A DNA stretch of 64,000 nucleotides. Source: Physcomitrium patens. Lineage: Eukaryota > Streptophyta > Bryopsida > Funariales > Funariaceae. This document shows, piece after piece, positions 44,784-54,597 of this stretch. The stretch is taken from assembly GCF_000002425.4 (NCBI RefSeq), contig NC_037262.1, positions 9,847,968 through 9,911,967 of the forward strand. The letters are read 5' to 3'. The translations under genes and the position numbers were made by a program. The notes under the pieces were generated by a model that was given only the letters and a program-made list of their open reading frames with translations, ran no database searches and had not been told where the DNA came from. Within the stretch, counting starts at the first letter, position 1, and every line of letters begins with the position of its first letter.

Positions 44784-47700
44784 CTATCGTTGAATCGGCT
44801 TAGGTTTATGAGGATATCGTTGATGAAATTCTTGTACCTTTTTTGGTGCATTGGCAAGATTTTTGGCACGCTCCCACGTTCGTTCATTGATGTCGTATCC
44901 ACTCCAATGCACTAAATACTCCAATTTTCTCCTATTACGCCGTGAATCTAGTACCTTTTCCACCTCGTATTCCTCATGGTTTTCAATTTCGATACTTGGT
45001 GGCGGACTTTGTACTCTTTGGAGAAAAGCTGACTCTCGATAAGGTTCCAACAAAGACACGTGAAAGACTGGATGTACCTTCATAGTAGCTGGTAACTCCA
45101 GACGATATGCCACCGGATTGATCTGCTTCCCAATAACAAATGGCCCTAGTCTCCGATAGTCCAATTTGTCACATGGCCGCTTGGTCTTGATATTTCGTCG
45201 AAGAAGCCATACTTTACTTCCAACTTTAAAAGTAGGCGCCTCATTTCGATATTTATCTGCAGATGCCTTGTAACTCTCTTGGGCAGATTGCAATTGAAGC
45301 TTCAACGTCGCTTGAAGCTCCGATAGTTGCTTTACAAATCCTTCAGCTGCTGGGTTGTTATTTGCTGAAGAACTCAATAAATCGAGCTTGGGGTGGTATC
45401 CGTAGTTGGAGAAGAATGGTGTTTATTGAGTTGACGCATGAAGAGTGTTGTTGTATGCGAACTCAGCAAGCGGTAGATATGCAGTCCAATCATCTTGTTG
45501 ATAGTTGATGCTGCATCGTAAATATTGCTCCAAAACTTGATTCACCCGCTCCGTTTGACCGTCAGTTTGAGGATGAAAAGCCGAAGAGAGCTTAATATCC
45601 ACCTTCAATATCTCAAAGAGGGACCTCCAAAACTTGGATACAAACTGAGTACCTCGATCCGACACGATATCATCTGGTAGGCCATGATAACGATATATGT
45701 TATCAAGAAAGAGTCTTGCGGTGTCTTCACTTGACGATGTTTTCTTGCAAGGCACGAAATGCGCCATCTTTGTAAATCGATCTACCACAACAAAGATGCT
45801 GTCAAATGAATTCGATGGCGGTAGGTCCGTAATGAAGTCCATAGAAACTGAAGACCATGGTCGGTGCGGAATAGGCAATGGCTGGAGAAGTCCATATGGA
45901 CGATGTCGAGGGATCTTGGATCTTGAACAAACATCACAAGAAAGGACAAATTCCTTCACATCCTTCCACATTTGGGGCCACCAAAAATCTCGTGAAATGA
46001 GCTCCAAAGTCTTGTTGAATCCAAAATGTCCCGCAGCTGGAAAGTCGTGGCGAGATTGAAGTACTCGGAGTCGAGTTGGTCCTTTTGGGATATACAACCG
46101 CTCCTCAAAATACAGAAGATCTCCCTCCACCTTAAACTTGTCATTATCGACATGTTGTTTGATGTCAAGAGCTATAGAATCCTCAATGGTCGCAGTACGT
46201 ACCTCGCTGAGGAAGCCGTCATCGATAGTTGCAATAGTAGCAAAAATCCTGAATTTTTCTGGTTTCAACAATGTTGTACATTGTTGATCAAACGCTGCTT
46301 CTCCAGCCTTTGGCGCAAGATACGATCTCCTCGATAATGCATCAGATAATCCTTGCTGTTTTCCAGGGCGGTACGTGATAATAAAGTCAAATCGTGATAG
46401 AGACATATTCCATCGAGCTTGACGACGATTCAAAATTCGAGCTGTCATGAAGTACTCCAAATTCTTGTGGTCCATATAAACAGTCACTGGATGTGCAGCT
46501 CCTTCGAAGAAATGACGCCACTCTTGGAAGGCATCCACTATAGCAAGCAACTCTTTGTCATGGATCTCGTAGTTGATCTCAGCAGCAGAGAACTTCCGTG
46601 AATAGAACGCAACTAGGTGAAGCTTCTTGTCTATGCCCATCTGTGAAAGCACAGCTCCCAAAGCAAAATCTGAAGCATCGGTCTCTAAATAGAAAGCCTT
46701 TGCAAAGTCAGGGTGTACCAAGATTGGAGCCGTAGTGAATGCCGTCTTGAGATCTTGAAATGCTTTTGCTGCTTGTGATCCCCATTCGAGCTTGTCTTTG
46801 CTTGTTAGACGCGTGAGTGGTGCAGCAACTTGAAAATAATTCTTGATGAAGATCCGATAGAAGTTAGCAAATCCAAGAAAACACTGAACATCTCTAACCG
46901 TCTTCGGAACTTTCCAAGATATAATTGCTTCTACCTTTTTTGGATCCATCTTCAAGCCCTCTGTAGTCGCAATGAAACCCAAAAATTCCATCTCATTTTG
47001 GTGAAATTGACACTTCTCCAACTTGGCGTAGAGTCCTCGTTCGCGTAGTTTTTCAAGAACCAAACAAACGTGCTTCTCATGTTCTTCTTCATTCTTGGAA
47101 AATATCAAAATATCATCCAGATAGATGACAACAAAGTCATCGAGGTACTCCCGAAAGATGTCGTTCATCATATGCTGAAAGATCGCTGGAGCATTGGTAA
47201 GACCAAAAGGCATGACATTGTACTCAAAATGGCCATACCTTGTACGAAAGGCTGTCTTCCATTCATCTCCTTCTTTGATTCGCACAAGGTTGTAGGCTCC
47301 TCTTAAATCAATCTTTGTAAAAATCCTTGCACGTCCAAGTTGATCTAAGAGGCCGGAGATCAAAGGTAAGGGATAGCGATTTTTCTTGGTCACCTTGTTG
47401 AGTCCTCGGTAGTCCACGCACATCCGCAGTGAGCCATCCTTTTTCTTCACGAATAGGATTGGTGCTCCAGCTGGCGACTTTGAATGTCGAATAAAATTCT
47501 TGGCTAGATTCTCATCGATGTACTTCCGCAATTCTGCCAACTCCGTCTGCGATAGGTTGTATATTGGACCAAAAGGTGGTTGCGCTCCTTCCTCCAAGTC
47601 TATGGCGCAATCATATGGTCGATGTTCTGGCAGTATATCGGCGTTCTTCTTCTGAAACACGTCTTCAAAATCCCTATATTGCTCTGGTATATTCGATGTT

Positions 47701-48302
47701 GAGATATTCTCGCCGCTAGTTGGAGCTGCATAAATGACAAATGGTGCGCCTTCCTTGGACGATCTTAGGAACGCTCTCGCTCCAATAAACATGGATTTCT
47801 TCATGTAGGTTCTACCAATAGGTTTATTATTATTTTTTTCAGGAAATGTTATCCTTCGTAGCCTCCAATCAATGGATGGATTATGATCTTCTAACCAAGA
47901 AAGATCAAGGATAACAGGGCTTGATGGGGTTCTAATAATATTAAAAACAACGTGACTACTATGGTCCTTAAACACCACTTCTATAGGTTCTGATTCGTGG
48001 GTAACGTTGCCTGACAATAAGGGTCGTCCATCTATCACCTCTACGTGAACAGGTTTGGACTTCTGTACTAAACGGATCTTGTGGCGTTTAGCAAACTCTT
48101 CATCTAAAAAACAAGTAGATGCCCTCGAATCCAATAAAGCTAAAGTTTTTTGTTTTTGAGGGCCTAAAAACAAAAGAATTGTAAAACAACGGGCAGGTTG
48201 GACAGAGAAGGAGGAACCTGATTGTTGTCGTGATATTAGATTGTCCAGCCGCACGGTTCCTACTGTGGCTGGGCGTCGTCGTTTTCCGGAATCATTGCAC
48301 TT
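44784..48302 (-). CDS. Pol polyprotein of element E (PR-RT-RH-IN-chromodomain), one premature stop
   Basis: The pol frame opens at 48302, overlaps the gag end by 40 nt in the -1 frame and runs to 44784 with a single TAA at 45425-45423. Domains in order: protease (ALLDSRASTCFLDEEFAKRH; the catalytic D-S-G reads DSR), RT ([39 protein letters not shown], catalytic VIYLDDILIFSKN), RNase H ([30 protein letters not shown]), integrase zinc region (SRHDFPAAGHFG .. CDVCSRSK) and DDE core (SMDFITDLPPSNSFD; IVSDRGTQFVSKFW; HPQTDGQTERVNQVLEQYL), GPY/F segment (YRRLGPFVIGKQINPVAYRL) and chromodomain (EYEVEKVLDSRRNRRKLEYL, VHWSGYDINERTW). The stop falls after the integrase core, so it would remove the GPY/F segment and chromodomain unless read through. 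At that site D keeps TAC where E has TAA. Confidence 0.95.
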
Positions 48303-49261
48303 CTAGTCTTGATAGGGTGCCAATTTTGCTTCTTTGGGCAATTTCCAACCTTGTGACCTTCTTCTCCACAGTACAAACATAACCCTTCCTCCATACGTCG
48401 TTTCTTCTCTGTTGGAGTAAGAGATCGGACACGCGCCGTGTCGATTTGCATGTCTGTTGCCTCCGAATGTGAGTTTAAGCTATTTGCAGACATAGTCACG
48501 TCGTAACGAGTCATTTGGTGTCTTGGACGTTGGTCTTGGCGACGCTGGAATAGGCGGTTGTCACACTTTACAGCTTGGCTAATAGCTTCGTTGAGCGTTT
48601 GAGGATCAGGAAGAGATAACAGCAAGTCCTTCACATCATCCTTCAAGCCCCAATAAAATTGACTCACCAACGCCTCTTCACCCCAATTAATGTCACTTGC
48701 CAATTGTCTGAAATCCGAGGCATAGACTGATGCAGAGCGTGTTCCTTGTCGTAGCGATCGGATCTTTGTTGTAGCCCATCGAACTTTATCATGCTCGCCA
48801 AATGCTTCTGCAAACGCCTCCAAGAACGTTTCAAAGTTGCTCAGGATTGGCGATCGCTTCTCGAACAAGGGAGTAAACCAAGACAGAGCTTGTGCTGTAA
48901 GCAAGGTTCCAACAAGCCCAACACGCGCTTCCTCCGTCGGATAACGTTCGGGCTGTAAAATTGTTATCAACCTGATTTGGTTGACAAAACCTCGAAACTT
49001 GGAACGAGTTCCATCAAACTTATCCGGAAGACTAACTCGAGGCTCCTTTTGTTGTAGGACTACTCGATCTTGTTGAAATGGAGGTAGAACTGCTTTTTCT
49101 CCTGCAGAAGTTTGAGGCTGATATGCTTTAGATGGCGCTATCCCAGATGCTCCATTGTTATGGAGTCCTACCATGACTCCTTCGATCTCTGTTGTCCTAT
49201 GTGACAACGAGGCAAGAGCATTTATGATGGCGTCTAGTTTGGATTCCAAACTTTCAGCCAT
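48260..49261 (-). CDS. Gag polyprotein of element E
   Basis: 333 residues from the ATG at 49261, intact. Forms the virus-like particle and packages element RNA. Order: an N-terminal helix (MAESLESKLDAIINALASLS), capsid (LPDKFDGTRSKFRGFVNQIR; SWFTPLFEKRSPILSNFETF; AFGEHDKVRWATTKIRSLRQ), LSLPDPQTLNEAISQAVKCD, and a nucleocapsid CCHC knuckle CLYCGEEGHKVGNC near residue 297, then a short tail ending DAQPQ. The stop at 48260 lies inside the pol frame, so pol needs a -1 frameshift. Confidence 0.95.
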   Translation of the reverse strand: MAESLESKLDAIINALASLSHRTTEIEGVMVGLHNNGASGIAPSKAYQPQTSAGEKAVLPPFQQDRVVLQQKEPRVSLPDKFDGTRSKFRGFVNQIRLITILQPERYPTEEARVGLVGTLLTAQALSWFTPLFEKRSPILSNFETFLEAFAEAFGEHDKVRWATTKIRSLRQGTRSASVYASDFRQLASDINWGEEALVSQFYWGLKDDVKDLLLSLPDPQTLNEAISQAVKCDNRLFQRRQDQRPRHQMTRYDVTMSANSLNSHSEATDMQIDTARVRSLTPTEKKRRMEEGLCLYCGEEGHKVGNCPKKQNWHPIKTRSAMIPENDDAQPQ

Positions 49262-49299
49262 TTTAACGTCTTAACCTTCGGCTAACCTTCAGAAAGAAG

Positions 49300-49565
49300 A
49301 AAAAAGAGTTTTGACAAGAGGACAATATTGGTTCAGAGGAGAGTACTCCGCAACCTCTAAAACGCCTTAAGACTCCAAGATGAGGGGTAATCCACTCTCT
49401 CCAAGAAGAATAAGGCTCCAATATTGAGAAAGAAGAGATATCAGTTTAGAGGAGGGTAATCCGCAACCTCTAAAAACACTAGCACACCTTCAAGAAGAGG
49501 GGTAATCCACTCTCTAACAAGAAGGAACTAGCTCTGATACTAGTGAAAATGCAGTCTCGACAAAC
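49300..49565 (-). other. Leader of element E: primer site and tandem leader repeat
   Basis: The Met-type primer site ACTAGTATCAGAGC is at 49544-49531 on the minus strand, about 20 nt inside the 5' LTR. Two tandem copies of a unit of about 110-120 bp follow (about 49320-49435 and 49436-49545). Each unit, read on the plus strand, has CCGCAACCTCTAAAA and GGGGTAATCCACTCTC. Element D has two copies, element A one. Confidence 0.8.
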
Positions 49566-49998
49566 TGTCACGGACACAAAATACAGACTTGAAATCTAAC
49601 AAGAAGTTCAAGAAGAAGTGGCAGAACTAGATTAAACAGATGAGTACAAGAACAACACCAGAAAGGTGAGCTAGAACTCCAAGAGATGTGTTGTCGAGAC
49701 TGAAGAACCCTTCAGCCTCGACTCCTATATATACTACTGAATAGGAAGCTTCTCGAGCTACTTCCGCTAACTAGGACGCTTCTCCAACAACTTCTACTAA
49801 TTAGGAAACTTCTCGAGCAACTTCCTAGAATCTATCAGAATATTCTAGAACCTTCTAAGAATATTCTAGAACCTTCTAAGAGAATCTTTAGGGAATATTC
49901 TAAGAATCTTCTAGAACCTTCTAAAGGAATCTTTAGAGAATCTTTAGAGAATATTCTAGAAGAATATTCGAAGAATCTTCCAATGTATGTCCATGACA
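49566..49998 (-). repeat. 5' LTR of element E
   Basis: 433 bp. On the minus strand: U3 with heat-shock motifs (49980-49838), a TATA-like TATATATAG at 49733-49725, then R/U5 ending at TGACA before the primer site. Confidence 0.93.
49838..49980 (-). promoter_or_regulatory. Heat-shock-element array in U3 of element E
   Basis: Repeated perfect alternating GAA/TTC units at 2-nt spacing: GAATATTCTAGAACCTTC at 49838-49855 and 49859-49876, GAATCTTCTAGAACCTTC at 49904-49921 (four units each), and GAATATTCTAGAA at 49949-49961 followed by further GAA/TTC units. This is the canonical plant HSF site, in the right place about 105-250 bp upstream of the TATA-like box. Heat induction is inferred by analogy with ONSEN-type elements. 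Confidence 0.8.
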
Positions 49999-50003
49999 GA
50001 TGG

Positions 50004-50193
50004 TCAGCCAGAAGGCGTGTTTGCAGGACAATTTCACAATGAAGACAAGGAATTTCATGCTTGGTCAGAAGTCGAAGGCATGGGCCACTATCATTAGTTT
50101 CAAGGGCCGATAAACTACTTGTCTCGTGAACAACAATTGGAGTTCATAGCAGATAATATGTGACAGATCCTCATTTTCTTGCATTGGTATTGA
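50004..50193 (+). pseudogene. 3' accessory ORF of element D (3' part)
   Basis: Continuation of 43650-43789 across element E: QPEGVFAGQFHNEDKEFHAW, SEVEGMGHYH, a stop replacing the Arg or Trp codon of GHYRW, then QGPINYLSREQQLEFIADNM and a TGA. Followed by the polypurine tract AAAGGAGGAGGTGA and the 3' LTR. Confidence 0.88.
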
Positions 50194-50243
50194 TTAATAA
50201 GAACATTGCTTCTTAGAGACCTCAAAGCTAAAGGAGGAGGTGA

Positions 50244-50540
50244 TGTTAAGGACATAGTCCTTAGAACCTTCTAGAGACAAGTTTCTAGAACCTTCTAGAA
50301 GCAAGTCTTTGGAACCTTCTAGAAGCTTCTTAGTTGGTAGAAGTTGCTTGAGAAGCTTCCTAAATAGGAGTATAAATTGGAATCAAGGCTGAAGAGTTCT
50401 TCAGTCTCGACAACACATCTCTTGGAGCTCTAGCTCACCTCTCTGGTATTATTCTTGTATTCATCTGATTAATCTAATTCTTACCAGTTTTTCTTGAACT
50501 TCTTGTTAGATCTTGAGCTTGTATTTTTGTGTCTGTGATA
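50244..50540 (+). repeat. 3' LTR of element D
   Basis: 297 bp, starts TGTTAAGGACATAG and ends TGTCTGTGATA (CA to TA). Lacks the U3 duplication of the 5' copy. Retains GAACCTTCTAGAAGC-type heat-shock motifs near 50280-50325. Followed by the target duplication CTTGA. Confidence 0.92.
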
Positions 50541-51415
50541 CTTGAAGTTCTTTCTAAAGATATAAAAAAAAAATTGAAAGGATTTTGGAGGACTTAGCAA
50601 TTCTTGTTCAAAGTCAGGATTTGTATCTGGGATTTGGATTTTATATAAAATAATTAAGACTAAAAATTTTGGCTAGTTTGTGCAATTGGTGTGACATCTA
50701 TAGTTGAAAATTTATTACTATTTGGATTATTGGGTGTGCTAAGTGTATACAAAATTTTGTGATAATCTAATAGCGTGGTTTAGAGATATCTAGTTTTTAG
50801 CACAAGAGGATTTTGGAAGGTGGCAGTTTGAGGTAGTGCAGGGTTTCAATGATATCTAAAGATCTATCAATCGGATTAAAGTAAAAATTGGCATGGTATT
50901 AAAGGACTTGAAGATCAAGCTACACACCAATTTTGAAACAAAGTTAACGGTTGGAAAGGGAGAAATCATTATTGGGATTTTTGCTTCATTTTTCAAGTTG
51001 GCATCCAAGTGACATCAGTGCAATTTTTGGAGGTTTTCTTACAATCTATAAGTTAGATTGGGCTAAAAATTCTTGAGCATATAGGAGATTTATATTGTCA
51101 ATTGCATGAAAAATTCCACATCAAGTGGATGGTCAGATTGGATGTTATAGCTTCTTAAAGCTCATTGATTAGGATTGGAGCTTACAAGAAAAATCTAAGT
51201 TACTTAAATATGAGAGTAATAAGGTAATTGGGATTTATGTATAGTTAAGACTACTAAGAAGAGTATTTTAAGCACTTTTGAATTGAAATACAGATTATAT
51301 TCTTCTCGTATGGGTGAAACCTATTAGCATTTCTTGGCTACTTGTGAAACACAATCTTACCTTCCACAGTTAGGTGCCCGGTGCATTCTTGAGCAAAACA
51401 ACACGTAATACAACA

Positions 51416-54400
51416 ATATAGAAGCCATAGATGATTGTCTATTGTCTTTAGAAAATATTTTCCATGAAACCCTTTTTACATAGTAACAATCAATGGTTAT
51501 AGTAGCTTTGTAATATTTAATATCATTAGATATCCTTCTAATCCAATCATTTTAGATTTGTCATGGCTAAAAAAATATAATCCAAAAATAAATTAGATTT
51601 CTTATAGTCTTAAATTTTTTAAAAGTATAAGAATATAATTGATCAAGTAAAAAGTCACAAGTTTAGTGCAATTAAACTTATATTTGTATGTGCAAGAGCT
51701 TTTTTGGATGCAATAAAAGAAAAATTATCTTATATCATTTATGTTGCAATTATTTCTAATGGTGGAAAGACTTCAAGTGGCATTCTAAGCCAATATCAAG
51801 ATTTTTAAGATGTATTTGAGAAGAAGAATGTGAATATTCTACTAAAACATAATTCTTGTGACTGCTCAATTGACTTTTAAGAAGGAGCTCAACTACCATT
51901 TGGACTAATTTATAGTTTATTACAAAATGAGTTAGTTGAACTCAAAGAATATATTAAAAAAAATCTATTTAAGAACTTCATACACTATTCTAAATCTCCA
52001 ATAATAGCCTTAATTTTATTTGTGAAGAAAAAAGATGGATCATTGCGGATGTGAGTCAATTATTGATGATTCAACAAAATCACCATCAAGAATAGGTACC
52101 TGCTACTTTTGATATCTAGACTTCTTGATTACTTGAATTAAACTAAAATCTATATAAAATTAGATATATGAGAAGCATATAATATGGTATCCATTAAAGA
52201 AAGAAATAAATAGAAGACTGCATTTCAAACAAAGTATGGACATTTTGAATACAACATCATGCCTTTTAGACTTACAAATGCACCAGCAACTTTCTAACAT
52301 GTAATGAATGATGTTTTTTAAGAGTTTTTAGATGATTTTGTTGTCTGTTATCTAAACGACATCTTAATCTATTCTAAGAATAATAATAAAAAAAAAAACA
52401 TGAACTTCATGTTCATTTTGTGTTACAAAAATTAAGAGATGCTGGACTCTCTGCCAAGATAAAAATATGTATATTCTACACTACTTAGGTCAACTTTTTA
52501 GGATACATCATTTCAAACGATGGACTTATGATGGATCCTAAAAAAGTTCAAACTATTATGGATTCGAAGATTCCAAAAATGATAAAAGATGTCCAATATT
52601 TTTTGAGATTTGCCAACTACTATTGGATTGTCATCAAGAACTTCTCTTAAGATGTCACTATACTTACACATTTTACTTGTAAACATAAACTTCAATAGAA
52701 TCAAGAAGTTGAAGTAATATTTAAAGCTTTAACAACAACCTTTATTTTTGTATCAATCTTGTATTGTGTTGACTTTTTTATATCATTTTTTATGGAAATA
52801 GACGTATTAGACTTTACTTTGGCTACTATATTATCTGAAATAGAAACATATGATAAACTTCATTCAATAGCTTTTCATTCAAAAAAACTTTTGATAGCGT
52901 AGATCAACTACAAGATTTATGACAAATAATTTCTTACAATTGTGAATTTGTTTGAAGAATAGCATCATTATCTAGAAGATATTATTAATTTAGTTATTGT
53001 TTATACTAATCATAAGAATCTTGAATACCTTATGTGAGGACGTATTTTGAATCATCACCAAGCGTATTGGAGCATGTCTTTGTCAAGATTTGAATTTAAG
53101 TTCACTTATCAACTCAAAAAATAATAAGTTTTGTCAGATGTCTTTTTTAGATATTTTTATCTTACATCAAAAGAAAGAGAGGCATCTTTTGATCAATAAA
53201 GAATGATTTTTTTAAAGCCAAAGTATTTTCATCTTTCAATAATAAAATCAATATTTATTGTTGATTAAATCCTTGTCAAATAAATTCAATCAAGTATGTC
53301 CTTTGATCTTTTTGTTCATGATATCAAGAACCTTTCATCTAAGTCTCATGATACTTCTAAATTTGAGTTTAAAAAAAATCTATTCTATTTCAAAGAACAC
53401 CTATATATTCCAAATAGAGAAACAAATTTACGTATTTTTCAAGCATGTCATGACTTTCTAAGAGCCAAAAATTTTGGATATAATAAGACTTTAGAATTTA
53501 TATCCAAAGATTTTTGATGGCCACAAATGTGGAAGGTAATGAAAGACTTTTTCTAATCATGTGATATTTTTTCAAGGACAAAAATTACTTATCATTGAAC
53601 CTATAGACTTTTTCAACCATTATCCATTCTAAAACAACCATGGTCTTTTATTTTTATGGATTTTATCATGGATCTTTCAGTCTCAAGTTCTTATGATTCT
53701 ATATTTGTGATAGTAGATCATTTTAAAAAAATAGATATTTTGTACCATGTATAAAAGCTATCACAAGTGAAGAAATAGCCAAGCTTTTCTTTGAAAACAT
53801 CTACTACTGTCATGGATTACTTAAGGATATTATATCAAATAGAAAAACTCAATTTGCATCAAGATTTTAAGAAATATTTTTTAAAATTCTAAAAATAAAT
53901 ATAAAACTATCTTTGACTTTCTATTCTCAAATTTATAGATAAAAAAAGTATGTAAATCAAGTTTTAGAATATTATTTGAGGTGTACGATCAACTACTAAC
54001 AAGATGATTGCACAACGCTTTTGCCATTGGCAAAGTTTGCTTATAATAATATGATATATTCTTCTCTGTAATAAACACCTTTTTTTTATTAATTATGGTT
54101 ATCATCCATAATTCGATGCTTTTGACTTTTCAAAAATTAATAATCCTATAGCAGAAGATTTGGCAAATCATTTATTTGAGTTATACACAACAATGAAGGT
54201 GCAACTAAAAGAGGCTCAAGAACAATAAAAAAAATAATACAAATACTTATTATAACGAACAACCTCATTTTTACATTGGTAATAAAGTATGGTTACTTTG
54301 TCATAATATTAAAACTATTTAACTTTATGACAAGTTGGACTATTGTAGACTTAGACCATTTCTTATTCGTGAATAAGTCAATCTAGTCACTTATTGATTA

Positions 54401-54597
54401 TAGCTACTAAGGTCTATGAAAATCCATCCCATATTTCATGTATGTCTTTTAGAGCCATATAAGACAATGAATATCTTGGAAAGACAAATACCACCGTCTC
54501 CTATAGAAGTAGATAATAATCAAGAATTCGAGGTAGAAAAATTCTTAGACTCAAGGCAACCCTAACATATGTTAAATTATCTTATTCATTAATATGG
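51416..54597 (+). pseudogene. Decayed pol of element B (protease to chromodomain)
   Basis: Collinear with E but full of stops and frame changes. [14 protein letters not shown], then DDFVVCYLNDILIYSKN, where YLDD has become YLND, and KSQKIL-like sequence from the opposite strand only by chance. RNase H: HKNLEYLM. Integrase: zinc region and HLYIPNRETNLRIFQACHDF, then the core around SSYDSIFVIVDHF and DDFLLKDIISN-like fragments. GPY/F: RLRPFLIRE. Chromodomain: EFEVEKFLDSRQP, interrupted by solo LTR G. Codons have shifted strongly to A/T. Confidence 0.85.

Larger units (their letters stand above)
43790..49998 (-). mobile_element. Element E: young, nearly intact Ty3/gypsy chromovirus
   Basis: 6209 bp, perfect target duplication GATGG at 43785-43789 and 49999-50003, LTRs 43790-44258 (3') and 49566-49998 (5'). 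The first ~265 bases of the LTRs look identical by eye; differences are duplications in U3. Order on the minus strand: primer site, duplicated leader, gag, pol with protease, RT, RNase H, integrase and chromodomain, internal purine tract, accessory ORF, polypurine tract. Lesions seen: one in-frame TAA in pol and a protease site reading DSR. It lies in the accessory ORF of element D, opposite in orientation. Confidence 0.97.
30197..50540 (+). mobile_element. Element D: Ty3/gypsy chromovirus, inserted in solo LTR F
   Basis: LTRs 30197-30624 and 50244-50540, with a perfect 5-bp target duplication CTTGA at 30192-30196 and 50541-50545. Own sequence: leader, gag (30905-31891 plus 39888-40016), pol (about 40020-43500) and accessory ORF (43650-43789 plus 50004-50193). 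Element C interrupts gag and element E interrupts the accessory ORF. Same family as E but older: gag and pol carry many stops, mostly C-to-T or G-to-A type. Confidence 0.95.
29744..51415 (+). mobile_element. Solo LTR F (element-C family), split by element D
   Basis: Own sequence is 29744-30196 and 50546-51415, about 1.3 kb, close to the 1.27-kb LTR of element C. It starts TGTCATGATGAAATAAGAC and ends GTAATACAACA, like the ends of C and G. It interrupts the protease of element B: the host codons CTT GCT CAT GT resume as A GAA GCC ATA GAT. Flanks ATGT (left) and ATAT (right) fit a 4-bp target duplication with one transition. No internal coding remains, so it is a solo LTR. Confidence 0.78.

Noticed and set aside
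45697..47306. Several plus-strand frames inside element E
   Set aside because: Antisense shadows of the intact minus-strand pol.
29744..51415. F as a full element rather than a solo LTR
   Set aside because: With D removed only about 1.3 kb remains, LTR-sized, with no internal coding or second LTR.
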